Made by a program: the position numbers and the translations under genes. DNA of 64,000 nucleotides, from assembly GCF_017377855.1 (NCBI RefSeq), contig NZ_JAFREP010000018.1:1-64000 (forward strand), read 5' to 3'. This stretch comes from Acanthopleuribacter pedis (lineage in GTDB: Bacteria > Acidobacteriota > Holophagae > Acanthopleuribacterales > Acanthopleuribacteraceae). Under the pieces are notes generated by a model. It searched no databases and had not been told where the DNA came from. It saw nothing but the letters and a program-made list of their open reading frames with translations. Below, one piece after another: positions 26,490 through 37,036 of this stretch (positions are counted from its first letter, which is position 1; each line of letters opens with the position of its first letter).

Positions 26490-29400
26490 GTGGAACCCAA
26501 AACTACCCCGAAGACGGCTCTATCTCCACTTGCCTGTTTCACCGTGAGCGCGCTTGGTTATGTGTTTACGGCGTGGCTCGGCTTGTTTTCATTGATCCCG
26601 CCAGGTTACGCTACCGCCGTCTGGCCCGCCGCGGGGTGGGCGACGGCCACCCTGCTGTTCCTCGGGCGGCCCGCCTTGTGGGGCACGCTTGTCGGTGCCA
26701 TGCTCGCCAACAGTTGCGTGAGCAGCCCGCCCACGCTCCTGCTCCAGGGCCTTGATCATTGGATTTCCCCCGCCGTGATTTCGGTGGGCGCAACCCTCCA
26801 AGCCAACCTCGGCGCCCATTTTTTCCGCCGCACCGGCGACGGCCCCGAACTGCCGACCCATCCCGTAGACCTCATTCGTTTACTGGCCCTTGCCGGCCCC
26901 GCGGCCTGTGTGATCTCACCCACCCTCGCCCACCTCGGGTTTCTCGCATTGGGCCGCACAACCTTGGCAACCCTTCCGTTTAGTTGGTTTACCTGGTGGA
27001 TCGGTGACACCATCGGCGTGATGCTCGTGGCCCCACTCCTGGTGTTTCTGTTTGGTAACCAAAAACAAGCGCTCGCCCGACGTTTGATCCACGGCGGCTG
27101 CTCGGTGATGTTCTGCCTGATTTTGTTTGGCTTGGTACGCTGGGTCGAATCTCAGAATCGCACCGCGCTCGAGCTGGAACTCAGCCGTAACCACGCCCAC
27201 CTGGTCAACGTGTTGGAACTCGGCTTCCGCCAAAACCTGCAAACCCTGGATTACCTCAGCACGGTTCTCAACCACAAAACGCCCGCTTCCAAGGCAGATC
27301 TAACCCGCCAAACCCAAGCGTTTTGGGAACAGGCTCCCGAACTGAGCCACATCTTTTGGAAAGCGGGCGAAACGGCCGAGAACCCGGATCGGATCTGGGT
27401 GACGCGCCGCCCCCACCGCGGCGCGAGATCGGCCGAGGCATCAATTGGGCAAGAACACGCCTGGTCAGAAACCTTCGCAAAACACCCGACAACGGAACAA
27501 TCCCCGACTCAGGTTGTCGTTTTCGAGGATCACCGCTTGCTGCTGTACCGCGAGTTTGTCGATGCCGCCCGTCTCGGCGCGGTGTTCCGGCTCGATCCCC
27601 TGATCCTCGATTCCCTCGGCTCGCAACCCCGCACCCAAGTGCATCTCGAAGCCCAAGGCCCAAAGGGTTGGACGGTCTTTTTCGCCCTGACCCACAATCA
27701 TCAACTCAAGGCCAAAGCCCCTCACCTGTTTCAAAGAGTCGCCACGGTCCAACTTGGTCCGCGAACGATAAGGCTCACCACCAGCTATCCCGACCGCTAT
27801 GTGGTGGAGCAGGTCCACGCCTCCAGTTGGCTGTTGCTAACCGGCGGCTTTTTGCTGACCGCGCTGTTGGTGGCCGTCAGCATCGTCATTTTAAGCAGCA
27901 CCCGCGAGGTGCGCGACCGGGTTGAAGAGCAGACCCGTGACTTGCGCTCGGTAAACGAGCGCTTGCGGGTTAACGAAACCTTCCTGAACCAACTGGTGGA
28001 ATCGATGCCTTTTATGGTGTGGGTCAAAAATGCCGCCGATTTCCGCTTGATCCGCGCCAACCAGGCGGTGCGTGACTTTTTACAAAAGGACAGCGTTTCT
28101 TTGACCCGCGAAAATGATTTTGACTGGTTCTCCCACGAAACCGCCCGCCGTATTCGCGGCATGGACCTCGATTGTGTGCGCCAGGTGGGTACCCGGCTGA
28201 TCGAAAAGGAGCGCATCAGCCGGAACGAAACCGAGTACTGGTTCCGTACCGTTCGGGTGTGCATTCCCGACCACGCGGGCCGAGCCAAGTACCTGCTCAC
28301 GGTGAACATCGACATTACCGAACAGGAAACGGCGCGCGAGGAATTGGATACCATCGTCAAAGCCTTTCCCGATCTGTACATCTGGCTCGACGAACACGGC
28401 ACCATCGCGGGGTTTCACACGATGGAAAAACAAATTTACACGGACTCGGCGGGTTTGGTGGGCGAATACCTTACGGCCGTGTTCCCTGCCTCGGCTGAAA
28501 TCCCCATGCTCCAAGCGTTGCGCCGGGTAATTGACCGGGAGCGCATGCAAATCGTGACCTACGACATGGCCATGATCAATCACGGCGATCAGTATTTCGA
28601 GGCGCGCTTGCTGCCCATCTCGGGCCGACGGGTTTTGGCCATCGTACGCAACATCAGCGAGACCAAGCTGGCGCAGCAGCGTTTGGAGGAAGCCAAGGAA
28701 CGGGCTGAATCGGCAAGCCACGCCAAAAGTCAATTTTTGGCCAACATGAGCCACGAAATCCGCACCCCAATCAACGCCATCATGGGCATGAGTGAGTTGG
28801 TGCTGGACAGCCCGCTGAGTGAGGAACAACGCGAACAGGTCCGAACCGTGGCCGAAAGCGCCGACTCGCTGCTGTTCCTGCTCAACGACATCCTCGATTA
28901 CGCAAAAATTGAGGCGGGCAAATTGGAATTAGATCCCTTTCCCTTCGATCCACGCACCCACCTGCAACGCACCGTGGCGATGCACCGCATTCGCGCCGCC
29001 GAGAAGAAGATCGCGCTGGATATCGACATTGACACGGGTGTTCCCGCGGTGATTATCGCCGACGGGCACCGGCTCCGCCAGATCCTGGTGAACCTCATCG
29101 GCAACGCGGTCAAGTTCACCGACGACGGGCGCATTACGGTCGCTTGCGCCCTGCTGGAAAAAGGCCTCCGAACCGTGGTCCTTCAATTTTCCGTGAGCGA
29201 CACGGGGATTGGGATACCGCCCGAAAAGCAGTCCCTCATCTTTGAAGCCTTCGCCCAAGCCGACGGTAGCACCACCCGCCATTACGGCGGTACCGGCTTG
29301 GGCTTGGCGATTTCGGCGCAATTGGTCGACATGATCGGAAGCCACTTCAACTTGGCATCGGAACAAGGCGTGGGTAGCACTTTTTCCTTTCGGATGAAGT

Positions 29401-29900
29401 GCGCCTACAGCGAGACCCCTTTGGAAGCAACCCCTCCCCCCACCACCGAACCACCCAAACCCGCCAAACCGGAACCAGAAAATCAATCCTTAGCGGTCTT
29501 GGTCGCGGAGGATAACCCGATTAACCAGAAAGTCATCAAAAAAATGTTAACGGGGCTGGGTCACCGGGTCACGCTAAGCGGCAACGGCGCTGAAGCGGTG
29601 GAAACCTTCCAAACAGGGCGCTTCGACCTGCTATTTATGGACATTCAAATGCCGGTCATGGACGGTTTTGCGGCGACTCGGGCCATCCGCGCTTGGGAGG
29701 TAGAACACGGCGGACGCATCCCGATCATCGCGGCGACGGCCAACGCGATGAAAGGCGACGAGGAAGCCTGCCTGGCCGCGGGCATGGATGCTTACATCAC
29801 CAAACCCTTTAAGAAAAACCAAATCAAATCCATGATTGAAGCCCAGGTTAGCGATACAGAGGCAAAAGACGGTGATGAAAAACCTAGCCCCGGCGATTAG
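26490..29900 (+). CDS. hybrid sensor histidine kinase with MASE1 domain
   Basis: About 1136 aa from GTG 26490 (GAGGATACC upstream). A MASE1-like multi-helix membrane domain fills residues about 10-200 ([20 protein letters not shown]), then one further helix. An extracytoplasmic or linker region (about 240-440) ends at a helix ([21 protein letters not shown]). Two PAS-like domains follow (about 500-720). HisKA has H755 in [20 protein letters not shown], HATPase_c has [15 protein letters not shown] and [10 protein letters not shown], and the C-terminal REC has D1051 in [13 protein letters not shown]. No Hpt domain, so a phosphotransfer partner must be elsewhere; the REC protein upstream is a candidate. 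Confidence 0.93.
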   Translation: MEPKTTPKTALSPLACFTVSALGYVFTAWLGLFSLIPPGYATAVWPAAGWATATLLFLGRPALWGTLVGAMLANSCVSSPPTLLLQGLDHWISPAVISVGATLQANLGAHFFRRTGDGPELPTHPVDLIRLLALAGPAACVISPTLAHLGFLALGRTTLATLPFSWFTWWIGDTIGVMLVAPLLVFLFGNQKQALARRLIHGGCSVMFCLILFGLVRWVESQNRTALELELSRNHAHLVNVLELGFRQNLQTLDYLSTVLNHKTPASKADLTRQTQAFWEQAPELSHIFWKAGETAENPDRIWVTRRPHRGARSAEASIGQEHAWSETFAKHPTTEQSPTQVVVFEDHRLLLYREFVDAARLGAVFRLDPLILDSLGSQPRTQVHLEAQGPKGWTVFFALTHNHQLKAKAPHLFQRVATVQLGPRTIRLTTSYPDRYVVEQVHASSWLLLTGGFLLTALLVAVSIVILSSTREVRDRVEEQTRDLRSVNERLRVNETFLNQLVESMPFMVWVKNAADFRLIRANQAVRDFLQKDSVSLTRENDFDWFSHETARRIRGMDLDCVRQVGTRLIEKERISRNETEYWFRTVRVCIPDHAGRAKYLLTVNIDITEQETAREELDTIVKAFPDLYIWLDEHGTIAGFHTMEKQIYTDSAGLVGEYLTAVFPASAEIPMLQALRRVIDRERMQIVTYDMAMINHGDQYFEARLLPISGRRVLAIVRNISETKLAQQRLEEAKERAESASHAKSQFLANMSHEIRTPINAIMGMSELVLDSPLSEEQREQVRTVAESADSLLFLLNDILDYAKIEAGKLELDPFPFDPRTHLQRTVAMHRIRAAEKKIALDIDIDTGVPAVIIADGHRLRQILVNLIGNAVKFTDDGRITVACALLEKGLRTVVLQFSVSDTGIGIPPEKQSLIFEAFAQADGSTTRHYGGTGLGLAISAQLVDMIGSHFNLASEQGVGSTFSFRMKCAYSETPLEATPPPTTEPPKPAKPEPENQSLAVLVAEDNPINQKVIKKMLTGLGHRVTLSGNGAEAVETFQTGRFDLLFMDIQMPVMDGFAATRAIRAWEVEHGGRIPIIAATANAMKGDEEACLAAGMDAYITKPFKKNQIKSMIEAQVSDTEAKDGDEKPSPGD

Positions 29901-30283
29901 GGCAGACCATACCAACCGGTCGGTTATTCTCGATGAAAACACACAAACGTTTGAAAAACAGCAAAAGTCGCCTTTCTGTGAACGACCTTTCCGAGTTAGA
30001 CTTTAACCTAACAGAAGCGCGATACCTCGCGGTGATTCTTCGGGGACCACGCAGACAAACCGTTGGACGATTCACCCGAATCGCTTCCCTCTGGAACGCC
30101 CAACCGCTCTTCCTCGTCGCCTGATCGTTGAACATCGGGCCCTGACTCACACTTTTTGGTTCTTTTCTCTTTTTTGAAAAGGATTTTGCCCGCTTACCCC
30201 CTCGTATTACCGAAGCAGCTCACTTCACGCAATCAAACCCAAAACGGCACGCAGACACTTTTTGGGTTGAAACGAGGCAGTCC
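29901..30283. other. intergenic region, no supported gene
   Basis: 383 bp between the histidine kinase and Ser/Thr kinase genes. A 63-codon frame at 29933 has no convincing SD or protein pattern. The segment near 30003-30035 (TTTAACCTAACAGAAGCGCG) resembles 26279-26309. The last bases hold the SD (GAGG) of the kinase gene. Confidence 0.5.
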
Positions 30284-31537
30284 ATGCAGTTTTCTTTTAG
30301 CGTTTCCAACCTGGTTCGCAAAATTCAGGGCCTCGCCAACGGCGGTAAAGATCCGCTGATCGGCGTGGAGCTGGGACCGCCCGGCCAAGAGGTCAAAATC
30401 ATCAAAGAACTGGGCGCGGGCAGCATGGGCACGGTATACAAAGCTTGTCAGGGCTCCTTGGAACGCACCGTGGCCGTGAAGTTTTTGGCACGGGGCTACA
30501 AAATGGACGACCCCGATTCCGCCAAACGTTTTTACAACGAGGCCCGTGCCATGGCGCAGTTGCGCAGCCCCCACATCGTGCATGTTTATTTTGTCGGCCA
30601 TTACCTCGACCTACCCTACCTGGTGATGGAATACTTGGACGGCTACAACCTGGAAACCTACCTGCGCATGCACGAGCGCCTGGAAGTAAACGAGGCCTTG
30701 GAGTTGATGCGCCAAGTGCTGAAGGGTTTGGCCCAGGCCCACGAACGCGGCAAAGTTCACCGCGACATCAAGCCGGCCAACATCATGGTGACGGGCAACC
30801 GGACCGCGGTCATTCTCGATTTCGGTTTGGTACGCGATTCAGCAGGCACACGGGTCACGCTGGAAGACGAAATTCTGGGTACCCCACTGTACGTGGCGCC
30901 GGAACAAATCGAGGGCCACCAAACGGACGAACGCGTCGATTTATACGCGGTCGGTATTATTTTGTACGAGCTGATCACGGGCCACGCGCCCTTCGACGGC
31001 AAAGATTATATTGAGGTGTTGAAGCAACATATCGAAAACCCTTTACCTAACCCGGAAACCTTTGGGGTTTCCATCGACCCCTGTGTCATGGGCGTGATTG
31101 AGGGATTGACCGCCAAAAACCCGGAAGAACGTTTTTCCTCGGCGCGCGAGGCGATTCTAGCCATTGACCGCCAATACAAGCGTTTGCAAGACGGCTTGCC
31201 CTGTAGCGCAACACCGGAACCGCCACCACCACAAGAGGAACACATTGGCGTGGCCGTCAACCGCCGCGGCGAAATCACCACCAAACTGGGCGACATATCG
31301 GAACGTTACGCCACCTCGCTGCACCTACTCAACACCATCATGCACGAATTCAAAGCCTTAGAACCCCTGGGCGAATTCAGCCGCGGCCGGATCACAACCG
31401 AGGACACCCACGTGCTGGTGATTCCCCACGGCAGTGGTTTGGCCGGGCTGAAGTGCACCTGTAACCATCGCCTCAGCGAGCTCAACCAACGCGAGTACGA
31501 GGCCTTGGCCGAGTGCTTCGAGGAGCGAGAAGTATGA
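30284..31537 (+). CDS. Ser/Thr protein kinase with C-terminal Roadblock-like domain
   Basis: 417 aa, GAGG before ATG 30284. Hanks-type kinase at residues about 35-300: GAGSMGTVYKA loop at 44, AVKFLARG lysine, HRD with D161, DFG with D179, and YVAPEQIEGH. No membrane helix, so soluble. Residues about 320-417 form an alpha/beta stretch (GVAVNRRGEITTKLGD ... DTHVLVIPHG) with the strand-helix order of Roadblock/LC7 domains; this is by pattern, not by strict motif. The stop overlaps the start of the next gene (ATGA at 31534-31537), which appears to encode a stand-alone protein of similar fold. Confidence 0.88.
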   Translation: MQFSFSVSNLVRKIQGLANGGKDPLIGVELGPPGQEVKIIKELGAGSMGTVYKACQGSLERTVAVKFLARGYKMDDPDSAKRFYNEARAMAQLRSPHIVHVYFVGHYLDLPYLVMEYLDGYNLETYLRMHERLEVNEALELMRQVLKGLAQAHERGKVHRDIKPANIMVTGNRTAVILDFGLVRDSAGTRVTLEDEILGTPLYVAPEQIEGHQTDERVDLYAVGIILYELITGHAPFDGKDYIEVLKQHIENPLPNPETFGVSIDPCVMGVIEGLTAKNPEERFSSAREAILAIDRQYKRLQDGLPCSATPEPPPPQEEHIGVAVNRRGEITTKLGDISERYATSLHLLNTIMHEFKALEPLGEFSRGRITTEDTHVLVIPHGSGLAGLKCTCNHRLSELNQREYEALAECFEEREV

Positions 31538-31890
31538 GTCTTGGCTTGGAGGATATGGAGGGCGTATCCGGCTGCCGCTGGGCCGCGCTCTGTTGGGATC
31601 ACGGCGTGGTAGAGCTTACCGAAAGTGCCCCGGTCGACGCCCGCAAGAAATTGGCGTTGATCAGCAAAGTGATCGCGGCGACGCCGGTCGCCATGGTGGC
31701 GGGCAATCTGGCTTTTGACCACGGCCGGGTGCTGTTGCGCCGCGCCGCACCGCGCACGCTGATCGTTTTTGCCGATCCCGAGGTCAACGGGGAAATGATC
31801 GATGTCATCGCCGACGCCATGAAGCTGCCCCAGGACAAAGACACCATGGTACCGACCACCCCGACCGTCATCGAAACCTTTCCCCAATAA
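31534..31890 (+). CDS. small Roadblock/LC7-like protein coupled to the Ser/Thr kinase
   Basis: 118 aa from ATG 31534 (GAGGAGCGAG upstream), overlapping the kinase stop codon by ATGA. Sequence order: GCRWAALCWDHGVVELTESA, a central helix (DARKKLALISKVIAATP), then VLLRRAAPRTLIVFADPEVN and a final helix. This is the strand-strand-helix-strand-strand-helix order of Roadblock/LC7 proteins, which act as small GTPase or kinase regulators. Translational coupling suggests an obligate partner of the kinase, maybe dimerising with its C-terminal domain. The fold call is inference. Confidence 0.65.
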   Translation: MSLGLEDMEGVSGCRWAALCWDHGVVELTESAPVDARKKLALISKVIAATPVAMVAGNLAFDHGRVLLRRAAPRTLIVFADPEVNGEMIDVIADAMKLPQDKDTMVPTTPTVIETFPQ

Positions 31891-31895
31891 AACGC

Positions 31896-31934
31896 AAAAA
31901 ACCCGGCTGCCGTGAAGTGACAACCGGGTTTTTT
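31896..31934. terminator. bidirectional intrinsic terminator
   Basis: AAAAAACCCGG and CCGGGTTTTTT flank a loop of about 16 nt (CTGCCGTGAAGTGACA). The A-tract and T-tract allow termination from both sides, between the convergent Roadblock-like and secreted-protein genes. Confidence 0.88.
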
Positions 31935-31958
31935 GAGACCTTATCGGAGGAGCGGTGG

Positions 31959-32477
31959 TTATTTAGAGATCCACACGCGACCGACGATTTCTTCAGAGTC
32001 AATGGTAACCAAGTCTTGACCGGCCATGCCTTTGAGCGTTTCGATGATCGCCTCGTAGTCAATTTTATCGACGTCGGTCATGATGGCTTCAAACAGGGTC
32101 AAGGGGATTTTCACTTGCAGGTCCTGTACTTCATCGTTGGTCACGTTCACCATCAAGAATTCTTCGTCGGTTTTCACACTGACCTTGCCCTCGGGACCGT
32201 CAACCTGAACAAACTCGGTGGGGCCCGCATCGCGAATCGACGCCCACAAGGCTTTGATATCAACACCGTGGTCACCCTCGTGAACCTCGGTCAAAATCTC
32301 TTCGATCTGGGGACGCATGCTTTCGATAAAGGTGAGCGGTAAGCTCATTTTCATGTTGCCCTGTTCACCGCCGAAATTCTGAAGATCGACATTAATCATG
32401 TAGGCGGGTTCTTTTGCCTGGGCAAAAGCAACGCTCACCAAACTCAATGACAACAAAACGACCAAAAACTTTTTCAT
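31959..32477 (-). CDS. secreted hypothetical protein
   Basis: 172 aa, GGGAGG before ATG 32477. Signal peptide KKFLVVLLSLSLVSVAFAQA with a normal AxA-type site. The mature part contains two similar halves: MSLPLTFIESMRPQIEEIL and VKIPLTLFEAIMTDVDKI, each followed by an acidic stretch. That suggests an internal duplication around a 'PLT-F-x-E' strand-helix unit. It ends in strand-rich VGRVWISK. No family recognised. It is monocistronic and ends at a bidirectional terminator. Confidence 0.75.
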   Translation of the reverse strand: MKKFLVVLLSLSLVSVAFAQAKEPAYMINVDLQNFGGEQGNMKMSLPLTFIESMRPQIEEILTEVHEGDHGVDIKALWASIRDAGPTEFVQVDGPEGKVSVKTDEEFLMVNVTNDEVQDLQVKIPLTLFEAIMTDVDKIDYEAIIETLKGMAGQDLVTIDSEEIVGRVWISK

Positions 32478-33108
32478 GTGATTCCTCCCGAGCCACGCTT
32501 CGTAATCTGACCCAGCAAACGGGAAAGCGGCGACGACGGTTTAGCAAAAAAATATTTTTTTTTCACATCGGCCCCATTCACTTCCAGGATCACTTGGTGA
32601 TGACGGCGAGGTTGGAAACCCTGTGTGGTTCCACAATGGGGGTGGTGATGACCCATCCTACACCTCACCAGCATTTCCCACCAAGGGTTCCCCACTGGGA
32701 TGCGCTTCAACCGCGAGGTGTCCCCCTGGGATTTAGCGAGGTATTCTCTAGTTCTTAGGACACCGGGAAACGAGGATGCGGCCGGCGCCCTTTTCCAACC
32801 CTTCCCGATATGGATGAAGCGGTTACTTCGATGTCGCTAACCCGCATAGAATCCCAGCCTTTTCCCGCACGACAAACAACGTCGCCCGCCGGGCTAGGCT
32901 TGATGTGCATCGCGTGCCGGGGGGCCCTGGAACAAACTGGTCCTCACACCCTACATCAAATTCATGGGGCCATTGAAGACCCTTTGCAAGACCCCATTGC
33001 GCCGACTCTAAATAACCCCGTCCGGCCCATTCTCCCAAAACTTTGCAACCTCGCTTTTCCGGGCTCGGTTACAATCGGGGCACATTTCCTATCGCCAAGG
33101 TGGACAGC
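32478..33108. other. gene-free region of about 630 bp
   Basis: It lies between a minus-strand gene and the plus-strand third propeller gene. Open frames here (for example 32810-33160) have no SD and no recognisable pattern. Promoters for both flanking genes must lie here; I cannot name hexamers with confidence. AAGGTGG at its end is the SD for 33109. Confidence 0.45.
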
Positions 33109-34179
33109 ATGCTCGTTCTTTTGTTTTCCGGTTTTCTGCTTTTCGGCCCCAAGTCTGTAGATCTGGTGCCCGTTCACAAACTTTCAGCCATTCCCGAGGA
33201 CGCCGACAACTTTTTGCAAAACCCCTGGGACGCCACGGTCAGTCCCGCCGGCAAGGTTTATATCCTGGACTTGGCCGAAGCCACGGTGTTCCACTGGGAC
33301 GAAAGCGGCAAATTTTTAGGGAACTTCGCCAAACGGGGTCAGGGTCCCGGCGATTTGATGATTAGCTCGCGTATCGGTGGTCCCCAGGCCAGCATTGCCA
33401 CCCGCGGCGAAGAACTGGTGGTTTACGACGGCGGCCTGCGCAAAATTAACCGCTTCAAAAGCGATGGTACTTTTGTTTCCGCGGTCAACTTCAACCTGGC
33501 CCGCGGCCGAACCGAATCCTTCCGCCCCCTCAACAACGGGAACTACTTGATTCACCACCGCAGCTTCGGCGGTGAATCCTCGGCGCCCACGGTCAATGTC
33601 GGCATTTTCAAAGAAGACGGCACCGAGGTCAAAGAACTGTTCACCATGCCCGACACCTCCTGGAAACCCCGCAAGGACGGCGAGCGCGGCATTGTCATGA
33701 TCGGCTACAGCCGCGATGTTTTTGTGCATTACGACGCCGACGCCGACCGCATCATCATCGCCGACACCGACAAACCCGTCGCCCAAGTCTTCGATCAAGA
33801 AGGCAAGCTGCAAACCACGGTTCAAATGAAACTGCCGCGGCCCGAGGTGTCCGCGGAAGACATCGCCGAATACCGCGAAATCGGCTGGCTGAAAAACAAC
33901 AACTGGGTCAAGCTCGACTTCCCCGAAAAACACCAACTCTTCCAGTACATTATGCCCGACAAGAAAAACGGCTACATGGTGTTCCGCGAATCGCCGGTTT
34001 ACTGCAACCTGGTGGGCGTATATGTCGACAGCAACGGCAAAACCACCGGCCGCGTCAACCTGGCCCTCGGTGAGGAAAGCCGCATTTTTGCCGCGCGTGG
34101 CAAGTTCCTCATTATTCGCGCCAATGAAGACGGTGACTTCAACGTTTACATCGCCGAACCCAAGCCCCAAACAACCTAA
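33109..34179 (+). CDS. secreted 6-bladed beta-propeller protein
   Basis: 356 aa from ATG 33109 with AAGGTGG 7 nt upstream. Short hydrophobic N-terminus (LVLLFSGFLLFGPKS) as signal. Blade repeats include WDATVSPAGKVYILDLAEAT, the family motif NFAKRGQGPGDLM, LVVYDGGLRKINRF, and RIIIADTDKPVAQVFDQEGK. Paralogue of 399-1412 and 20417-21607, with the most regular blades. It is monocistronic, followed by a strong terminator. Binding partner unknown. Confidence 0.8.
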   Translation: MLVLLFSGFLLFGPKSVDLVPVHKLSAIPEDADNFLQNPWDATVSPAGKVYILDLAEATVFHWDESGKFLGNFAKRGQGPGDLMISSRIGGPQASIATRGEELVVYDGGLRKINRFKSDGTFVSAVNFNLARGRTESFRPLNNGNYLIHHRSFGGESSAPTVNVGIFKEDGTEVKELFTMPDTSWKPRKDGERGIVMIGYSRDVFVHYDADADRIIIADTDKPVAQVFDQEGKLQTTVQMKLPRPEVSAEDIAEYREIGWLKNNNWVKLDFPEKHQLFQYIMPDKKNGYMVFRESPVYCNLVGVYVDSNGKTTGRVNLALGEESRIFAARGKFLIIRANEDGDFNVYIAEPKPQTT

Positions 34180-34200
34180 ACCCCGGTGAAGCAACTCCTT

Positions 34201-34229
34201 AAAAGGCGCCCCGCCATGGGCGCCTTTTT
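34201..34229 (+). terminator. intrinsic terminator
   Basis: GGCGCCC (34205-34211) and GGGCGCC (34218-34224) with a 6-nt loop, followed by TTTTT, 21 nt behind the propeller stop codon. AAAA precedes the stem, so it could work in both directions. Confidence 0.9.
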
Positions 34230-34539
34230 CGTTTCAAGCCCTTCTTCGACAGAGCCCGCCGTTTCCAGTAACCTCTAGCGCATCCGTTCCGTGTTTCACG
34301 CCGGCCTCTCTAAGGCGCGGCGATTTCGAGCTTGCCCTGGGCGAACCCCGCCGCAAAACAGGTTAAGCAGACCTTCACATTTTTCTGCTTGTAAATGGTC
34401 CGCGTGTCCGCGAAAATTCCTGTAAGCATGCGCGTTAACTTATTTAACGACACATTTTTACATTACCAAAACGCGGTTTTTGGTTATGCTGGGAAAAAAA
34501 TCGCATCCGCTTTAGGATCCAAACATGGGAGGTAACCGC

Positions 34540-36351
34540 TTGAAACAAGAACCACCGTCGCGCCGACCCGAGCTGTGGCAAGCCTTGGAGCAAGCCGAAT
34601 CCCTGGGACACCACCCCTGTTCCGAAAAATTAAAAGCGGTGACGGCAGGCCCAACCAGCCTGACCTCCGCCGGGTTTCCCTACATTGATGAAGCCAGTTT
34701 CCAGTGGTTCATCTGCAAGGTACCCCACCTGTTTACCGACGGCCTGTTGATCCTGGATTGGGTCGACCGCTGTAAGGAAGTGGTCAAAAACGCGTTGGCA
34801 GCCGAACAAATCAGCGGGGAAGACGTTGATTCAGCGCAGCGCGCGCTGAAAGTAATCCAGAACATGGTCTTTACCGCCGCCATTACCGCACCTTCCGACC
34901 TGTGGCTGCTGCGTCACGTGTTGTCGACCCACAAGCTATTGGGCGTAACCGGTTGGCTGTTGAAGGACAATCCCTTAGATCCCGCCACCTTTGCGGCGAA
35001 CAACGAATTCAACGAACGCCAGCTCAAGATCGATCTGCACTTTTTGCTTTCGCGGGGTTACTTGGTCAAACGGGACGGCGCGTTTTACATGTCGCCCGAT
35101 CCGGCGCTGCGCCGCATGCAAGCCGACTTGAGCACGCTCACCAAGTCCGAACGCATCGATATGACCGGTGTGTGGATGGCCTGGTTTGGCGGGACACCCC
35201 ACGGCGATTGGAACGGCGAACGGCTTCAAAGTTTGCTCAGTTTTTCCGCGAGCAAGCAGCGCTTGGACCGCGCCTGGTTCGCAAGTCATTGGGAGTTGGA
35301 AGCGGGATATCGCTTGCTCCCGATTGTGCTGGCCTTGCGCGCGCTGGACCTCACCAAAAACCTCACCGAGGGCGTGGTTTTCTCCGATGCGATTCCCCAT
35401 CCCCTCGCCAACCTGCCGCGATTTTTGTCCCAATGCGGCCTGCTCACAACGGAAGGCGCGGTGACGGTGCTGGGCGCCCGCGTGTTCGAACGCGGACCGG
35501 GTCCATTTGGCATTGTCGGCGCTTACGCGAGTTACGCCGAACACCTGAGCGATATTTTGCGCGGTAAAACAAGCAGTGCCTGGGTGAGTCGCGGCGAAAA
35601 CGTGGCCGCCAGCCAGGACGCCAACCGCAAAACCTTCGAAGCGGCCAACCAATCCCTCGACGATTTTTGCGCACGCTTTGGTTTTCAATACGGCGTCTAT
35701 ATCGAACACGCGGTCGGCAAAGGCGAAGCCACACGCCAGCGCTTTTTACGCAACGGCGAGGCGGATTTGCGTTATTTCGGGGCCGACCTGGAAGACGCCG
35801 CCATCGACGAGGCGGTCAAGGAACAGGCCAAGGGTTTTCTACCCGCCAACATGCAGTTCATTCGCAACGCCGACATCGGCCGCCCCGAAAAAATCACCGA
35901 GGCGCTGGATGCGGAGGGTTTGCGCGAGACCCACACGGTGATGGTCGTCGGCAACGGCTTTCACGAGGTGCGCGACCAATCGGATGAAAAAATGGTCGAG
36001 GTCTTCCGCGGCTACGCCGATGCGGGCATTCTGCTCATTTTCACGGAGGAAACCGGGCTCAGCGACGACGATTTGCTGAATACGGCCTGGAACACCTACC
36101 ACGCGGGCTTTCGCCACGTCCACGAAATGTCCGGGCAAGGGCTGCGCCCGTCCTGGCGCAGTCATGAGGGCGGTTTGCTGAGCTGGTCGGAATGCGCCCG
36201 CCAAGCGGGTTACCGGGTGTTGGATCGCTACACGCGTTCCACGCGCACCATCTACCCCTACAAAAAGGGCAAGCGCAAAAACCCCGCCATCAGCGTGACC
36301 TATTTTTGCGTGCCGGAAAGCATGTGCGCCACCTACAACGTGTGTGATTAA
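34540..36351 (+). CDS. SAM-dependent methyltransferase-like protein
   Basis: About 603 aa from TTG 34540 (GGGAGG 6 nt upstream); ATG 34525 lies inside that SD. The first 300 residues are helical with no motif I recognise. The C-terminal part has the late elements of a Rossmann methyltransferase: TVMVVGNGFHEVRDQSDEKM, like the 'vLHE..d' strand-helix that carries the product-side Asp/Glu, then GYADAGILLIFTEETGLS (the 'pGG.lli.e' strand). An early glycine-rich SAM loop is not obvious. Preceded by 310 bp without a gene; followed by a bidirectional terminator. Function uncertain. Confidence 0.5.
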   Translation: MKQEPPSRRPELWQALEQAESLGHHPCSEKLKAVTAGPTSLTSAGFPYIDEASFQWFICKVPHLFTDGLLILDWVDRCKEVVKNALAAEQISGEDVDSAQRALKVIQNMVFTAAITAPSDLWLLRHVLSTHKLLGVTGWLLKDNPLDPATFAANNEFNERQLKIDLHFLLSRGYLVKRDGAFYMSPDPALRRMQADLSTLTKSERIDMTGVWMAWFGGTPHGDWNGERLQSLLSFSASKQRLDRAWFASHWELEAGYRLLPIVLALRALDLTKNLTEGVVFSDAIPHPLANLPRFLSQCGLLTTEGAVTVLGARVFERGPGPFGIVGAYASYAEHLSDILRGKTSSAWVSRGENVAASQDANRKTFEAANQSLDDFCARFGFQYGVYIEHAVGKGEATRQRFLRNGEADLRYFGADLEDAAIDEAVKEQAKGFLPANMQFIRNADIGRPEKITEALDAEGLRETHTVMVVGNGFHEVRDQSDEKMVEVFRGYADAGILLIFTEETGLSDDDLLNTAWNTYHAGFRHVHEMSGQGLRPSWRSHEGGLLSWSECARQAGYRVLDRYTRSTRTIYPYKKGKRKNPAISVTYFCVPESMCATYNVCD

Positions 36352-36367
36352 GTCGCAAAACAAGCGA

Positions 36368-36405
36368 ACACCGGCCGGCTAAGGCCACCCTTAGCCGGCC
36401 GGTGT
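36368..36405. terminator. perfect 17-bp stem between convergent genes
   Basis: ACACCGGCCGGCTAAGG (36368-36384) pairs without mismatch with 36389-36405 around a CCAC loop. It separates the plus-strand methyltransferase-like gene and the minus-strand M50 gene. A T-run is lacking, but stem strength and position argue for a transcription barrier. Confidence 0.75.
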
Positions 36406-36409
36406 GACG

Positions 36410-37036
36410 CTAGAAACCGAAAATCGTAAAGGCGACGCGCTGCACCACGCTAAAGATTTTGGGGAACACCAAGAACACAACGAGAAACCCAATCATGCCC
36501 ATACCGCGCAACTTGTGACGGATCTCTTCCGCCCGGTGTTCGGGGAAAAACAGCAGAATGATTTCGGCACCGTCTAACGGCGGGACCGGGATCATGTTAA
36601 AGACGAACAACAACAGGTTCAGCGTGGCGAAGATTTCAGAAAACCGCCCAAGGAATTCAAGCATTTCGGGACCCAAATCCGCACCGAAAAACAGGACGGC
36701 GTGCATACAAGCAATGCCCACCAGAAACAGCGCCAGGTTCGCGGAAGGCCCGGCCAACGCCATCAAGGCCGCGCGTTTGGGATGGCGGGCGGCCCAGTAG
36801 GGATCATAGGGCGCGCTGGCCCAACCGATCATGCTGCCTGAGAGGAAAAAAGAGATCGCGGGAATCACGACCATGCCGACCGGCTCACGTTGGATGTGCG
36901 GCACCGGGTTCAAACTAACCTGACCGGCGGCGTAGGCGGTGTCGTCACCGCCCAATTTGGCGGCCAAGGCGTGGGCCGCCTCGTGGCAGGTCGCCGAAAA
37001 AATAAACACACTGGCCCACATGAGAAAATTAATCAT
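36410..37036 (-). CDS. site-2 protease family (M50) membrane protein
   Basis: 208 aa from ATG 37036; the frame is open to 37258, but that part is basic and non-membrane-like. No clear SD is seen. Zinc motif HEAAH at residues 18-22 inside the first helix, and a third-ligand-type region NMIPVPPLDGAEIILLF near residue 150. About six hydrophobic segments. It belongs to the short YwhC-like M50 group, which lacks PDZ domains. Typical role: intramembrane cleavage of unknown partners. No sigma/anti-sigma pair lies next to it. The 360 bp before the next operon shows no gene. Confidence 0.85.
   Translation of the reverse strand: MINFLMWASVFIFSATCHEAAHALAAKLGGDDTAYAAGQVSLNPVPHIQREPVGMVVIPAISFFLSGSMIGWASAPYDPYWAARHPKRAALMALAGPSANLALFLVGIACMHAVLFFGADLGPEMLEFLGRFSEIFATLNLLLFVFNMIPVPPLDGAEIILLFFPEHRAEEIRHKLRGMGMIGFLVVFLVFPKIFSVVQRVAFTIFGF

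Noticed and set aside
29933-30124. 63-aa ORF before the Ser/Thr kinase
   Set aside because: No convincing SD or conserved-looking pattern, and part of it resembles the repeat-like stretch near 26279.
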